Positions 18,771-29,517 of a DNA stretch of 64,000 bases are shown here, piece by piece. A program made the position numbers and the translations under genes. The DNA lies in the NCBI GenBank assembly GCA_003220265.1, contig QHRW01000107.1, positions 1 to 64,000 of the forward strand. Direction: 5' to 3'. This DNA comes from Candidatus Rokuibacteriota bacterium. GTDB taxonomy: Bacteria > Methylomirabilota > Methylomirabilia > Rokubacteriales > CSP1-6. Position 1 is the first letter of the stretch, and each line of letters opens with the position of its first letter. The notes beneath the pieces are model-generated. The model saw nothing but the letters and a program-made list of their open reading frames with translations, ran no database searches and was not told the origin of the DNA.

Positions 18771-19030
18771 ATGGTCGACGACGGACGATCGGCGAGCGCG
18801 GGCACGGTGGCGGTGGAAGGGAGCTTCGATCCGGCAGAGCGCGTCGTGTTCCAGACCTTCTTCGGGATGATCTTTACGTGATCATCGCGCTGGAGGTCAA
18901 GCGCGCGCTGCTGATCGTCGTCACCGAGCGCCATACCAGCATCGTCCAGGTGCGGACGGTGGTGCTGCTCGCCATGCTGGCCATGGTGCGCAAGCTCATC
19001 ATCCTCGACCTCGCCACCACGGCCGGCTGA
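18771..19030 (+). pseudogene. Frameshifted PsiE-like membrane protein gene
   Basis: Frame 1 from ATG 18771 runs to TGA near 18880 (ending VVFQTFFGMIFT). Another frame continues at once with VIIALEVKRALLIVV, then SIVQVRTVVLLAML and VRKLIILDL, ending at TGA 19028-19030. Joined, the product resembles phosphate-starvation-inducible PsiE-family membrane proteins. Adding one base after codon ACG (near 18879) restores the frame. It may be a real mutation or a sequencing error; with the neighbouring MFS fragment it suggests a decaying stretch. Confidence 0.55.
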
Positions 19031-19040
19031 GGCCACTACC

Positions 19041-19943
19041 GTGAGGCCGAGCTGGCAGGCGCGCTGTTGCACGTTCGCGATCCGGCTGCTCATGCGGCGG
19101 GCCACGTGGGGCGACGACCCCGAAGCGCTCGCGCGCTGCGCGCGGCGGGTCTTCGGCGCACCCAACCCCTTGCAGTGGCTGCGCACGCGCGGCGTCCGCA
19201 TCGAGCCGATCCGCCAGGGCGGCGTGCGGGGAGAGTGGGTCACCGCCGACCGAGCGGACCGGGGCGGCATCCTCTACTTCCATGGCGGGGGCTATGTCGC
19301 CGGCTCGCCCGCCACGCATCGCCCGATCACTGCCGCCCTGGCCCGGCTGGCGGGACGTCGAGTCTTCAGCCTGGACTATCGCCTCGCTCCCGAGCACCGT
19401 TTTCCAGCCGCCCTGGATGATGCGTTGGCCGCCTATTCGTGGCTTCTCGAGCAGGGGATGGCGCCGCGCTCGATCGCGCTGGCCGGTGACTCGGCCGGCG
19501 GTGGCCTCGTGCTGGCGACCCTCTTGAGAGCGCGTGACGAGGGCCTGCCGTTGCCGGCGTGCGGGGTGTGCTTCTCACCGTGGACGGACCTGGCGGGCAC
19601 GGGCGAGTCGCTGACGCTGAACAACGGCCGCTGCGCCACCTTCCGCCCGGACAACATCGCGGAGTTCGCGCGGGTCTATCTCGGCCCGGTGACCGTCAAG
19701 CACCCTTACGCCTCGCCGGTGTTCGCGGAGCTGCACGGCCTCCCGCGGCTGCTCTTCCAGGTCGGCAGCGACGAGCTCCTGCTGGACGACGCGCGCCGCG
19801 TCCACGAAGGCGTCCTGCGTGCGCGCGGCCGCTCGACCCTCGAAATCACCGACGGCGTCTTCCACGTCTGGCAGATGCTGGACGGCTTCCTCCCCGAAGC
19901 CCGCACAGCCCTCCGCCGCGCCGCCGACTTCATCAACGCCTAG
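19041..19943 (+). CDS. Alpha/beta hydrolase, hormone-sensitive-lipase family esterase
   Basis: A 300-residue alpha/beta hydrolase-3 (HSL, GDXG) protein. The oxyanion motif HGGGY, the nucleophile elbow GDSAGG, the acid in GSDELLLDDA and the histidine in GVFHVWQ are all present. It should hydrolyse short or medium acyl esters; the physiological substrate is unknown. No signal peptide is evident. The start is GTG, 10 bases after the PsiE-like remnant. It converges on rpoD, and a strong hairpin at 20007-20035 separates them. Confidence 0.9.
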   Translation: MRPSWQARCCTFAIRLLMRRATWGDDPEALARCARRVFGAPNPLQWLRTRGVRIEPIRQGGVRGEWVTADRADRGGILYFHGGGYVAGSPATHRPITAALARLAGRRVFSLDYRLAPEHRFPAALDDALAAYSWLLEQGMAPRSIALAGDSAGGGLVLATLLRARDEGLPLPACGVCFSPWTDLAGTGESLTLNNGRCATFRPDNIAEFARVYLGPVTVKHPYASPVFAELHGLPRLLFQVGSDELLLDDARRVHEGVLRARGRSTLEITDGVFHVWQMLDGFLPEARTALRRAADFINA

Positions 19944-20006
19944 ACGGAATGAAACGAGGGCCCGGAGAGGGGCCGGCATCAACACCTCGCGCTGGTAGGT
20001 GATAGA

Positions 20007-20035
20007 GTCGGGGCCCGGGTTCCCCGGGCCCCGAC
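20007..20035. terminator. Bidirectional terminator-like hairpin between hydrolase and rpoD
   Basis: GTCGGGGCCCGGG (20007-20019) pairs perfectly with CCCGGGCCCCGAC (20023-20035) across a loop of TTC: 13 G/C-rich pairs. It lies in the gap between convergent genes and could stop transcripts from both sides. No T-run follows on either strand. Confidence 0.55.
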
Positions 20036-20040
20036 GAACG

Positions 20041-20073
20041 TGTGGGGGTCTGGGGGCCATCTCGGGGCCCCCA
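20041..20073. repeat. Family B repeat, 3' half only
   Basis: This stretch equals the last third of a family B unit. GTGGGGGTCTGGGGGCCAT is followed by CTCGGGGCCCCCAGT, differing from array unit 4 by one loop base. The 9-bp hairpin CTGGGGGCC/GGCCCCCAG is perfect. It sits 14 bp past the rpoD stop and next to the hairpin at 20007-20035. The 5' part of the unit (CATCGAGGGACGCC) is absent. Confidence 0.75.
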
Positions 20074-20086
20074 GTAAGTTGACCCG

Positions 20087-21589
<1,503 letters not shown>

Positions 21590-21691
21590 CGTGTCACCGC
21601 GCGCCTTGTCTTTGTCTCTTTGGATGGAGCGGATCCCCGTTTCGTTTCATCGAGGGGCATCAAGAAACACGCCAACGGCCTGCGTTTTTCC

Positions 21692-21834
21692 TAACCGGTT
21701 GTAAGTCCTGCGGGGTCTCCGAAAAGTGCCGCCTTTTCAGGGCTGCCTGGTAGGAAAACGGGTTCACTATTATCAGCCTAAGTTTCTCCTGTTATGATGT
21801 TCCGGCCCTGGAGGTCGAGGATTACAACCGGTAA
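21692..21834. promoter_or_regulatory. Divergent promoter region with 13-bp inverted repeats
   Basis: The 248-bp gap between rpoD and the malic enzyme is AT-richer than its surroundings. It holds TAACCGGTTGTAA at 21692-21704 and its near-perfect inverted copy TTACAACCGGTAA at 21822-21834 (12 of 13). Spacing and symmetry suggest paired binding sites of one regulator, one serving each gene. A weak promoter for the malic enzyme may be TTATCA, a 16-bp spacer and TTATGA just before 21800. No regulator is encoded nearby. Confidence 0.4.
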
Positions 21835-21837
21835 CGG

Positions 21838-23283
21838 ATGTCTATGTCCGCGGTAACCCCGAGCGCCTCGTACAGCCTGACGGTTCGCCTTTCTATCACC
21901 AATCGGCCGGGCATGCTCGGCCGAGTTGCGATGGCGATCGGCGAGGCCGGCGGCGACATCGGGGCGGTCGACCTGGTCGAGTCCACGCGCGACCGGATCG
22001 TGCGCGACATCACGATCAACGCGCGCGACAGCAACCACGGCCAGCAGATCGTCGCCCAGCTCAAGAAGACCTCGGGCGTGCGCGTGGTGAACATCTCGGA
22101 TCGGACCTTCCTGATGCACCTGGGGGGAAAGATCGAGGTGCAGAGCAAGGTCCCCATCCGCACGCGCGACGACCTCTCGATGGCCTACACGCCCGGCGTG
22201 GCCCGCGTGTGCCTGGCCATCCGCGAGGACCGACAGCGGGCCTTCTCCCTGACCATGAAGCACAACACGGTGGCGGTCGTCACCGACGGCACCGCGGTGC
22301 TGGGCCTCGGCGACATCGGGCCGGAGGCCGCCCTGCCGGTCATGGAAGGCAAGGCGATGCTCTTCAAGCAGTTCGGCGGCGTCGACGCCATGCCCATCTG
22401 CCTGGCCACCAAGGACGTCGACAAGATCGTCGAGACCGTGAAGTACCTGGCCCCCGGCTTCGGAGGCGTCAACCTGGAGGACATCGCCGCGCCCCGCTGC
22501 TTCGAGGTGGAGGAGCGGCTGCGCAAGGATCTCGACATCCCGGTCTTCCACGACGATCAGCACGGCACCGCGGTGGTGGTGCTGGCCGCCCTCCTCAACG
22601 CGCTGCGGATCGTGAAGAAGTCGCTGCGCTCGCTGCGCGTGGTGGTCACCGGGGTCGGGGCGGCCGGCACGGCCACGATCAAGATTCTTCAATCGAGCGG
22701 CGTGCGCGACATCATCGGCGTGGACGAGCACGGCACGATCCACCGCGGCCGCGCCACGGGGATGGACTTCATGAAGCGCTGGGTCGCCTCCACGACCAAC
22801 CCCCGGCAGGTCAAGGGCGGGCTGGCCGAGGCGACGCAGAAGGCGGACGTGTTCATCGGCCTCTCGGTGCCGGGCATCCTGTCCGTACGCGACGTGAAGA
22901 GGATGGCGCGGGATCCCATCGTTTTCGCGATGGCGAATCCGGTTCCGGAGATTCAGCCCGAGGATGCCGGCAAACACGTGCGCGTGATGGCCACCGGCCG
23001 CTCGGATTATCCCAACCAGATCAACAACGTGCTCTGCTTCCCGGGCTTCTTCCGCGGGCTCCTCGACAGCCGCGCCCGCACCGTCAACGACGAGATGAAG
23101 GTGGCGGCGGCGCGCGCGCTGGCCGGCTGCGTGGCGCGTAGCGAGCTGAGCGAGGAGTACATCATCCCCAGCGTCTTCAACAAGACGGTGGCGCCCGCGG
23201 TGGCCGAAGGGGTCGCGCGCGCCGCGTGGGACACGGGCGCGGCGCGGCGACGACGGCGCTTCGACGTGGGCGTCGTGCAGTGA
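21838..23283 (+). CDS. NAD(P)-dependent malic enzyme with N-terminal ACT domain
   Basis: A 481-residue malic enzyme converting malate to pyruvate and CO2. Residues about 10-85 form an ACT domain (LTVRLSITNRPGMLGRVA), a likely ligand-sensing regulatory unit. The catalytic part has MAYTPGVARVC, the metal/malate site FHDDQHGTAVV, the nucleotide fold VVVTGVGAAGTA and FAMANPVPEI. No phosphotransacetylase domain is fused. A second ATG two codons in is equally possible. The glycosyltransferase GTG overlaps its stop. Confidence 0.92.
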   Translation: MSMSAVTPSASYSLTVRLSITNRPGMLGRVAMAIGEAGGDIGAVDLVESTRDRIVRDITINARDSNHGQQIVAQLKKTSGVRVVNISDRTFLMHLGGKIEVQSKVPIRTRDDLSMAYTPGVARVCLAIREDRQRAFSLTMKHNTVAVVTDGTAVLGLGDIGPEAALPVMEGKAMLFKQFGGVDAMPICLATKDVDKIVETVKYLAPGFGGVNLEDIAAPRCFEVEERLRKDLDIPVFHDDQHGTAVVVLAALLNALRIVKKSLRSLRVVVTGVGAAGTATIKILQSSGVRDIIGVDEHGTIHRGRATGMDFMKRWVASTTNPRQVKGGLAEATQKADVFIGLSVPGILSVRDVKRMARDPIVFAMANPVPEIQPEDAGKHVRVMATGRSDYPNQINNVLCFPGFFRGLLDSRARTVNDEMKVAAARALAGCVARSELSEEYIIPSVFNKTVAPAVAEGVARAAWDTGAARRRRRFDVGVVQ

Positions 23284-23993
23284 GATGGTCCGTCGTCATC
23301 CCCGCGTTTAACGAGGCGGATCGCCTCCCGCGGTATCTCGACGAGGTCGTCGGCTTCTTCGAGGGCCGGGGTGAGCCCTATGAGATCGTCGTCGTCGACG
23401 ACGGCTCCCGCGACGCCACCGCCGAGACCGTGCGCGCGCTGGCGGCCGCCCATTCGGCCATTCGCCTGCTGTCGCTCGAGCGCAACCGCGGCAAGGGCGC
23501 GGCGGTGCGCGCGGGCATGCTGGCCGCCCGCGGCGACTTCCGGCTCTTCACCGACGCCGACGGCGCCACGCCCATCACCGAGCTGAAGCGGCTGGAGCCC
23601 GCGCTGCTGGCCGGCGCCGACGTGGCGATCGGCTCGCGCGTCCTCTTCGACCCGGCCGTCTCGGTGCACGCCCGACGCCATCGCGTGGCCGCCGGCCGCG
23701 TCTTCAACTGGCTCGTCGCTCGGCTGGGCCTGCGCGGCGTCGCCGACTCGCAGTGCGGCTTCAAGGCGTTCCAGGCCTCCGCCGCCCAACGGCTGTTCGG
23801 CGCGCTGCAGACGCGCGGCTTCGGCTTCGACGTCGAGCTCCTGCTGCGCGCCCAGGCCGCCGGCGACCGGGTGGTGGAGGTGGCCGTCAACTGGGCCGAC
23901 CAGGCGGGCAGCAAGGTGGGCGTGCTGAGGACGAGCCCCGGCATGCTCGTGCAGATCCTGAGCGCGCGCCTGCGCGTCGGCGGCGCGCGATGA
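23280..23993 (+). CDS. GT2 glycosyltransferase, dolichyl-phosphate glucosyltransferase-like
   Basis: A 237-residue GT-A fold family 2 glycosyltransferase. It has the VVIPAFNEADRLP start, a nucleotide-binding VVVDDGSRD, the DADGA metal motif (FTDADGATP) and the acceptor region GVADSQCGFKAF, typical of ALG5/DPM-like enzymes that make polyprenyl-phosphate sugars. It has no clear C-terminal membrane helices. The start is GTG overlapping the malic enzyme stop (GTGA). The GT-C enzyme at 25738 could use its lipid-linked sugar product. Confidence 0.88.
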   Translation: MRWSVVIPAFNEADRLPRYLDEVVGFFEGRGEPYEIVVVDDGSRDATAETVRALAAAHSAIRLLSLERNRGKGAAVRAGMLAARGDFRLFTDADGATPITELKRLEPALLAGADVAIGSRVLFDPAVSVHARRHRVAAGRVFNWLVARLGLRGVADSQCGFKAFQASAAQRLFGALQTRGFGFDVELLLRAQAAGDRVVEVAVNWADQAGSKVGVLRTSPGMLVQILSARLRVGGAR

Positions 23994-25147
23994 CGCTGGC
24001 CCGGCGCGTGGCGGAGATCGAGCCCTTCCTCGCCGTCGAGGTGGCCGAGCGCGCGCAGGCGATGGAGCGCGACGGCATCGACGTCGTCCACCTGGAGTAC
24101 GGCGAGCCGGACTTCGCGCCGCCCGCCGTCGTGCAGGAGGCCCTGGCGCGCGCGATCGCCGAGGGCCACATGCGCTACACGCACAGCCTCGGCATTTTGC
24201 CGCTGCGCGAGGCCATCGCCGATCACTACCGCACGACCTACGGCGTGAAGGTCTCGCCCGAGCAGATCCTGGTGACGCCGGGGACGTCGCCGGCGATGCT
24301 GCTGCTCTTCGGGGCGCTGCTGGATCCCGGCGACGAGGTCGTCCTGAGCGACCCGTACTACGCCTGCTATCCGAACTTCATCAAGTACGCCGAGGGCGTG
24401 CCGGTCACGGTGGACACGACGGAGGAGGACGGCTTCCAGTACCGGCCGGAGGACATTGCGCGCCGCCTGGGCGCGCGCACGCGGGCCATCCTCGTCAACT
24501 CCCCGGCCAACCCGACCGGCGCCGTGCTCTCGGCGGAGCGCATGAAGGCCATCGGCGCCCTGACCGAAAGCGGCGGGCCCTTCGTCGTGGCCGACGAGAT
24601 CTACCACGGCCTCACCGACGGCGGGCGTGACCGGACGATCCTGGAATTCACCGACCGCGCGTTCGTGCTCAACGGCTTCTCCAAGGCCTTCGCGATGACC
24701 GGCTGGCGGCTGGGCTGGATCGTGGCGCCCCCCACGCACGTGCGTGCACTGCAGCGCCTCTACGGCAATTTTTTCATTTCGACCAACGACTTCGTTCAAC
24801 GGGCGGGGGTGGCGGCCCTGCGCGAGGCCGGCGAGGCCACCGTGCGCTTCCGGGAGATCTTCGCCGCCCGTCGCCGCCTCATGATCGACGGCCTGCGCGC
24901 AATCGGCCTCGGCGTCGGCTTCGAGCCCACTGGGGCTTTCTACGTGCTTGCCAACGCCCGGCACTTCTCCGGCGACTCGCTGCGCTTCGCCTATGAGATC
25001 CTGGAGGGCAGCCACGTGGCCGTGACGCCCGGCGTGGCGTTCGGACGCAACGCCGAGGGGTACCTGCGATTCTCGTACGCGGCCTCGGTCGAGCGCATCC
25101 AGGAGGGGCTGCGGCGGCTGGGAGCGTTCCTGGCGAGGCGGCGGTGA
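23990..25147 (+). CDS. Class I/II PLP-dependent aminotransferase
   Basis: A 385-residue fold-type I aminotransferase. Visible landmarks are the substrate strand LEYGEPDFAPP, DPYYACYPN, the NPTG motif in NSPANPTGAV, the aspartate in VVADEIYHGL, the PLP lysine in NGFSKAFAMTGWRLG and the carboxylate arginine in RFSYAAS. It is of the aspartate/aromatic aminotransferase subgroup; the exact amino donor is not decided by sequence. The ATG overlaps the stop of the glycosyltransferase. Confidence 0.9.
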   Translation: MTLARRVAEIEPFLAVEVAERAQAMERDGIDVVHLEYGEPDFAPPAVVQEALARAIAEGHMRYTHSLGILPLREAIADHYRTTYGVKVSPEQILVTPGTSPAMLLLFGALLDPGDEVVLSDPYYACYPNFIKYAEGVPVTVDTTEEDGFQYRPEDIARRLGARTRAILVNSPANPTGAVLSAERMKAIGALTESGGPFVVADEIYHGLTDGGRDRTILEFTDRAFVLNGFSKAFAMTGWRLGWIVAPPTHVRALQRLYGNFFISTNDFVQRAGVAALREAGEATVRFREIFAARRRLMIDGLRAIGLGVGFEPTGAFYVLANARHFSGDSLRFAYEILEGSHVAVTPGVAFGRNAEGYLRFSYAASVERIQEGLRRLGAFLARRR

Positions 25148-25566
25148 GCGCGGAGGGCTGCCCCGCGTGCACCGGCGAGTGGCCGGCGCGCGCGCACCGG
25201 ATCCTGGACTGCGGCACCAGCGTCGCCTACCTGCACGACGATCAATTCTTCCCGGGCTGGAGCGTGCTCGTCCTCAAACGGCACGCCACGGAGCTCTGGC
25301 AGCTCGCGCCGGCCGAGCGCTCGGCGCTGATGGACGAGCTGACCCGCGTGGCCCAGGCGCTCGCCGCCGGCTTCGACGCGGTCAAGATGAACTACGAGCT
25401 GCTCGGCAATCAGGTCGCCCACATCCACTGGCACCTGATTCCCCGCCGCGCCGACGATCCGGCGCCGCGCGTCCCGGCCTGGACGGTCGCGCACGAGCCG
25501 CGCCGGCTGGCGCCGGCCGAAATGGCCGAGCGCGTGGCTCGCATCCGCGCGCGGCTGGGCGCCTGA
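25144..25566 (+). CDS. HIT-family nucleotide-binding hydrolase
   Basis: A 140-residue histidine triad protein. The catalytic motif HIHWHLIPR (histidine, hydrophobic alternation) is near residue 97, with the preceding NYELLGNQVAH typical of HIT proteins of the Fhit/HIT-like branch. It would hydrolyse dinucleoside polyphosphates or nucleotide phosphoramidates. C6 and C9 at the N-terminus could bind zinc with other residues. The start is GTG, overlapping the aminotransferase stop. Confidence 0.9.
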   Translation: MSAEGCPACTGEWPARAHRILDCGTSVAYLHDDQFFPGWSVLVLKRHATELWQLAPAERSALMDELTRVAQALAAGFDAVKMNYELLGNQVAHIHWHLIPRRADDPAPRVPAWTVAHEPRRLAPAEMAERVARIRARLGA

Positions 25567-25570
25567 GGCG

Positions 25571-25741
25571 ATGGTGCTCCTGCTCGACGTCCTCGAGCAC
25601 CTCGACGACGAGGCCACCGCGCTGCGCGCCGCGTACGCGATCAACACGGTCCTGGCGGGGATCCTGGCGCTCGAGACGCCGATCGTCGCCCGCGTGCCGT
25701 TGCCGCCGGGCGCCTCGATCCTCCCGGTGGCGCGGCGATGA
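25571..25741 (+). pseudogene. Remnant of a SAM-dependent methyltransferase with the middle deleted
   Basis: A 56-codon frame begins [20 protein letters not shown], the post-motif II segment of class I methyltransferases. It passes directly into a tail (ALETPIVARVPLPPGASIL) like the C-terminal end of methyltransferases found beside lipid-linked glycosyltransferases. The SAM-binding motif I and about 70-90 middle residues are missing. Start and stop overlap the neighbours cleanly, so it may still be translated, but it cannot be an active enzyme. Confidence 0.55.
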
Positions 25742-27894
25742 ACATCATCGGACGCCGGCGCGAGCTGGTAACGGTGCTGCTGGCGTGGGCCGTGCTGTCC
25801 GTCGTCGCGGGCGTCTGGCTGGCCATCGATCGCCGGCCGCCGGAGTGGGATCACGCCAACCATCTCGAGCGCGCGCTGCAGTGCGCGCGTGACCTGCGCG
25901 CGGGCGACGTGCGCGCGATCCTCGAGCGTTCGTCGTTCTACCCGCCGCTGGCGATCTGCGTGGCCGGCACGCTCGCGCTCGTGCTGCCGGCCGAGGCCGC
26001 CGGCGGCGCGGCCATGCTGGCGTTCCTCGGCCTCGGCATGGTCGCCGTCTACTTCCTGGGAAGCTGGCTCGCCGGTGGCCGGGCCGGGGTGGCCGCCGCG
26101 CTGCTCTTCGGCGCGGCGCCCTTCGTCGTGTACTCGACGCTGATGTTCCAGCTCGACCTGCCGCTGGCGGCGATGGTGGCGCTCGCGCTCCTCGCGCTGC
26201 TGGCCACCGACGACTTCAGGGGAACCGGGCCGGCGCTCGTCGCGGGCGTCGTCTGCGGCCTCGGCATGCTCACCAAGCCGACGTTCGCCCTCTACGTGCT
26301 GCCGGCCGCGCTGGTGCTGCTCGTTCGCGGCCGCCGCGGCGCGCTGGCGGGCGCGGCGCTGACCACGCTGGTGGCGGCGGCGCTCAGCCTGCCGTGGTTC
26401 GGCCCGCGCCTGCTCGGGCTCGGCGCGCAGGTGGACGCGCGGGCGTTCGCCCAGGCCGCGGAGTCCCTTCACCCGGACCCCTTCTCTCTCGCCGGGCTGA
26501 CGTTTTATCCAAAGTACCTCGGCTATCAGCTCGGCCTGGCGACGGTGCTGCTCGTCGCGATCGGCGTGGTCGTGGCCGTCCTCCGCCGCCAGTGGTTCCT
26601 GCTCGTCACCGCGCTGGCGCCGTTCGTCGTCCTCGAGCTCGTCCGCAACAAGAACCTGCGCTACTCGCTGCCGGTGGTCGGCGCGCTCGCGGTGCTGGCC
26701 GCGCTGACGCTCGAGGCGCTGCCCGATCGGCTGCGCCGCATGGCTGCCGTGGTGCTGATCGCCGTCGGCGTCGTGCAGGTGAGCGCCATGACCACGGGCG
26801 TGCCTCCGAACGCGCTGCTGCCGGGGCTGCGGACCTGGTGGGTGCCGTCGGTGGTGCCGAGCCGCGCCGACTGGCGGCACCACGACGTGCTGAGTCTGCT
26901 CGAGCGCGACCGGCGCGGCGCGCAGGCCACGGTGAGTGTCGTGCCGAACTATGCGCTCTTCTCCGTGAGCAACTTCCGGTACTACGCCCTGCGCGACGGC
27001 TTCGACATCCAGTTCGTGCGCGCGTGGGACGATCCTCCTCTCGGCATCGACTACATGATCCTCAAAACGGGCGACCTCGGGCCGTCGTGGACCGCCGAGA
27101 AGTCGCGCCGCGCGGGCGATCGCCTGGCCGCCGATCCCAACCTCGCTCGCGTCTATCCCGTGATCGGTGAGTTCCCGCTGCCGGACGGCTCCGTGGCCAG
27201 CGTGCGCGCGCGCCGCATCCCGGCGCTGACCGACACGACGCCCGCGGCCGTGGCCGCCGCCGTCGAGGGCGGCGTGCGCCGGCGCCTGGGTGAAGTCGCG
27301 CGCGACGTCCAGGGCCTCGAGGTTCAGCTCGTGTATGACGAGGGCATCCTGGCCGGGCGCATCGCGCGCGCGGAGATCCGGGCGGCGGCGGCCACCCTCG
27401 GCGAGTTCACGCGGCCCGGCACCTCGTCGCTGCGCGTGAGCGACCTGCGCGTGGCGCTCGACGGGCTCCTGGTCAACCCGTGGAGCGCGCGCGACGGCGG
27501 CCGCTTCGAGCCGCTCGACGTGGGCCGCCTGCGCCTGGAGTCGGCCACCGTGACGATCGCCGACCTGCAGGCCTTCGTGGCCGGGCTCAAGCGCTTTCGC
27601 CGCTCCACCGTGGCCGCCGACGGCGACGCGCTGGCGGTGGCCGTGCGCCAGGCCGGGCCCGACGTGACGGCGCGCGTGCGGCTCGCTCGCGCCCTCGACC
27701 GGCCGTTCGCACTCAGCGTGGAGCACGTGCGCGTGGGCGGCGTGCCGGTGCCTGACGCGCTCGTCAACTGGGTCGTCCGGAACTTCGATCCCACCCCGAA
27801 GATCGCCAGCCGCGTGCCGTTCCCCGTCGAGATCGGCCGCGTCAGCGTCGGCGACCAGGCGCTGCGGATCACGACCATCCCAGGGAGCCGCTGA
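25738..27894 (+). CDS. GT-C membrane glycosyltransferase fused to an LmeA/DUF2993-like domain
   Basis: A 718-residue protein. Residues 1-350 hold about ten hydrophobic segments and the early-loop acidic motif PPEWDHANH characteristic of ArnT/PMT-type GT-C enzymes, which transfer sugars from polyprenyl phosphates outside the membrane. After a soluble region (about 370-490), residues about 500-718 resemble LmeA/DUF2993 periplasmic lipid-binding proteins ([13 protein letters not shown], then [18 protein letters not shown]). The fusion is unusual. The ATG overlaps the methyltransferase remnant. Confidence 0.72.
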   Translation: MNIIGRRRELVTVLLAWAVLSVVAGVWLAIDRRPPEWDHANHLERALQCARDLRAGDVRAILERSSFYPPLAICVAGTLALVLPAEAAGGAAMLAFLGLGMVAVYFLGSWLAGGRAGVAAALLFGAAPFVVYSTLMFQLDLPLAAMVALALLALLATDDFRGTGPALVAGVVCGLGMLTKPTFALYVLPAALVLLVRGRRGALAGAALTTLVAAALSLPWFGPRLLGLGAQVDARAFAQAAESLHPDPFSLAGLTFYPKYLGYQLGLATVLLVAIGVVVAVLRRQWFLLVTALAPFVVLELVRNKNLRYSLPVVGALAVLAALTLEALPDRLRRMAAVVLIAVGVVQVSAMTTGVPPNALLPGLRTWWVPSVVPSRADWRHHDVLSLLERDRRGAQATVSVVPNYALFSVSNFRYYALRDGFDIQFVRAWDDPPLGIDYMILKTGDLGPSWTAEKSRRAGDRLAADPNLARVYPVIGEFPLPDGSVASVRARRIPALTDTTPAAVAAAVEGGVRRRLGEVARDVQGLEVQLVYDEGILAGRIARAEIRAAAATLGEFTRPGTSSLRVSDLRVALDGLLVNPWSARDGGRFEPLDVGRLRLESATVTIADLQAFVAGLKRFRRSTVAADGDALAVAVRQAGPDVTARVRLARALDRPFALSVEHVRVGGVPVPDALVNWVVRNFDPTPKIASRVPFPVEIGRVSVGDQALRITTIPGSR

Positions 27895-27897
27895 GCC

Positions 27898-28554
27898 ATG
27901 CCGCGCGAGACCTCCGACGCCAGGCGGGCGCGCGCCCGCAAGATTCTCGACGCCCTGCAGCGCGCGTACCCGGACGCGAAGATCGCGCTCGATTTCCAGA
28001 CGCCGCTCCAGCTCCTGGTCGCCACCATTCTGTCGGCACAGTGCACGGACGAGCGCGTCAACATGGTCACGCCCGGACTCTTCAAGACGTATCCCACCGC
28101 GCAGGCGCTGGCCAAGGCGAAGCCGGCCAAGCTCGAGCAGGAGATTCGCTCGACCGGCTTCTTCCGCTCCAAGGCGCGCTCGCTGCTCGGCATGGCGCAG
28201 GGGCTCGTCGAGCGTCACGGCGGCGAGGTGCCGCGCGAGCGCGAGGCGCTGATCGAGCTGCCGGGCGTGGGGCTCAAGACGGCCAACGTCGTGCTCGGCA
28301 ACGCGTTCGGTGTCGATGCGCTCGCCGTCGACACGCACGTCTTCCGCGTGTCGCAGCGCCTCGGGCTGGCCAAGTCGGAGGACCCCAACGAGATCCACGA
28401 CCAGCTCGTGGCGATCCTGCCCAAGGGACGCCTCACGCAGGGCACGCACCTGCTCATCACCCACGGCCGTCGCACCTGCGTGGCGCGCAAGCCGGCGTGC
28501 CCCGTGTGTCCCGTGCGCGCGCTCTGCCCCTGGCCCGACAAGACGCGCGCCTGA
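27898..28554 (+). CDS. nth: Endonuclease III
   Basis: A 218-residue bifunctional DNA glycosylase/AP lyase for oxidised pyrimidines. The helix-hairpin-helix [13 protein letters not shown] contains the catalytic lysine, the catalytic aspartate is in AVDTHVFRV, and the C-terminal [4Fe-4S] loop has CX6CX2CX5C spacing ([20 protein letters not shown]). Its cluster is a likely client of the Isc proteins in this window. ATG start 3 bases after the previous stop. Confidence 0.95.
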   Translation: MPRETSDARRARARKILDALQRAYPDAKIALDFQTPLQLLVATILSAQCTDERVNMVTPGLFKTYPTAQALAKAKPAKLEQEIRSTGFFRSKARSLLGMAQGLVERHGGEVPREREALIELPGVGLKTANVVLGNAFGVDALAVDTHVFRVSQRLGLAKSEDPNEIHDQLVAILPKGRLTQGTHLLITHGRRTCVARKPACPVCPVRALCPWPDKTRA

Positions 28555-29504
28555 TGAGCGCGCACGCGATGGCGCCGTCACGCTATCAAGCGTTCACGCG
28601 CGCCGAGTGGGCCCGGCTGCGCGCGGACACGCCGCTGACGCTGACCGAGAACGACCTGGCCCACCTGCGCGGTCTCAACGACCGCGTGTCGCTCGACGAG
28701 GTGGTGGACATCTACCTGCCCCTGTCGCGCTTGCTCAGCCTGCACATCGGCGCCAGCCAGGCGTTGCACGGCGCGACGGCCACCTTCCTCGGGTCGCGCG
28801 CGGCGAAGGTGCCGTTCGTGATCGGCCTGGCGGGCAGCGTGGCGGTCGGCAAGAGCACGACCGCGCGGATCATGCGCGCGCTGCTCGCGCGCTGGCCCGG
28901 CCATCCCACGGTGGACCTGGTCGCCACCGACGGCTTCCTGCATCCGCGGCGCGTGCTCGAAGCGCGCGGCATCCTGCAGCGCAAGGGCTTTCCGGAGAGC
29001 TACGACCTGCGCGCGCTCATCGGCTTCCTGTCCGACGTGAAGTCGGGACGCGACGAGGTGGCGGTGCCCGTCTACTCGCACCTCACGTACGACATCGTCC
29101 CGGACGAGTTTCAGCGTGTGCGCCGGCCCGCGGTGCTGATCGTGGAGGGGCTGAACATCCTGCAGCCGGGCGAGGGAACGGCTCGCGCCGAGTCCCAGCT
29201 CTTCGCCTCCGACTTCTTCGACTTCACGATCTACGTGGACGCGGCCGTGCCCGACATCCGGCGCTGGTACGTCGAGCGATTCCTGGCGCTCCGCAAGACG
29301 GCATTCCAGGACCCGTCGTCGTACTTCCACCGCTATGCCGAGCTGACCGACGAGCAGGCCGAGACCACGGCGGGCCGCATCTGGGCGGAGATCAACGAGC
29401 CGAACCTGGTCGCCAATATCCTGCCGACGCGCGACCGCGCCCACCTCATCCTCCAGAAGGGGCCCGACCACGCGGTGCGGCAGGTCCGGCTGCGGAAGCT
29501 CTGA
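28554..29504 (+). CDS. coaA: Type I pantothenate kinase
   Basis: A 316-residue prokaryotic type I pantothenate kinase, first enzyme of coenzyme A synthesis. The Walker A motif [12 protein letters not shown] is near residues 92-103, followed by DGFLHP, GFPESYD and VEGLNILQ. Length matches E. coli CoaA (316). The ATG overlaps the nth stop; an in-frame ATG 15 bases further on is a possible alternative. It is probably feedback-inhibited by CoA, as this family is. Confidence 0.95.
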   Translation: MSAHAMAPSRYQAFTRAEWARLRADTPLTLTENDLAHLRGLNDRVSLDEVVDIYLPLSRLLSLHIGASQALHGATATFLGSRAAKVPFVIGLAGSVAVGKSTTARIMRALLARWPGHPTVDLVATDGFLHPRRVLEARGILQRKGFPESYDLRALIGFLSDVKSGRDEVAVPVYSHLTYDIVPDEFQRVRRPAVLIVEGLNILQPGEGTARAESQLFASDFFDFTIYVDAAVPDIRRWYVERFLALRKTAFQDPSSYFHRYAELTDEQAETTAGRIWAEINEPNLVANILPTRDRAHLILQKGPDHAVRQVRLRKL

Positions 29505-29517
29505 GGCCGGGCGCGCC

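Noticed and set aside
24991..28581. A very long reverse-strand open frame of about 1,200 codons opposite the glycosyltransferase, nth and coaA genes
   Set aside because: It is rich in Arg, His, Gly, Ala and Asp runs with no domain, and lies antisense to well-recognised genes; at this GC content stop codons are rare in the antisense frame.
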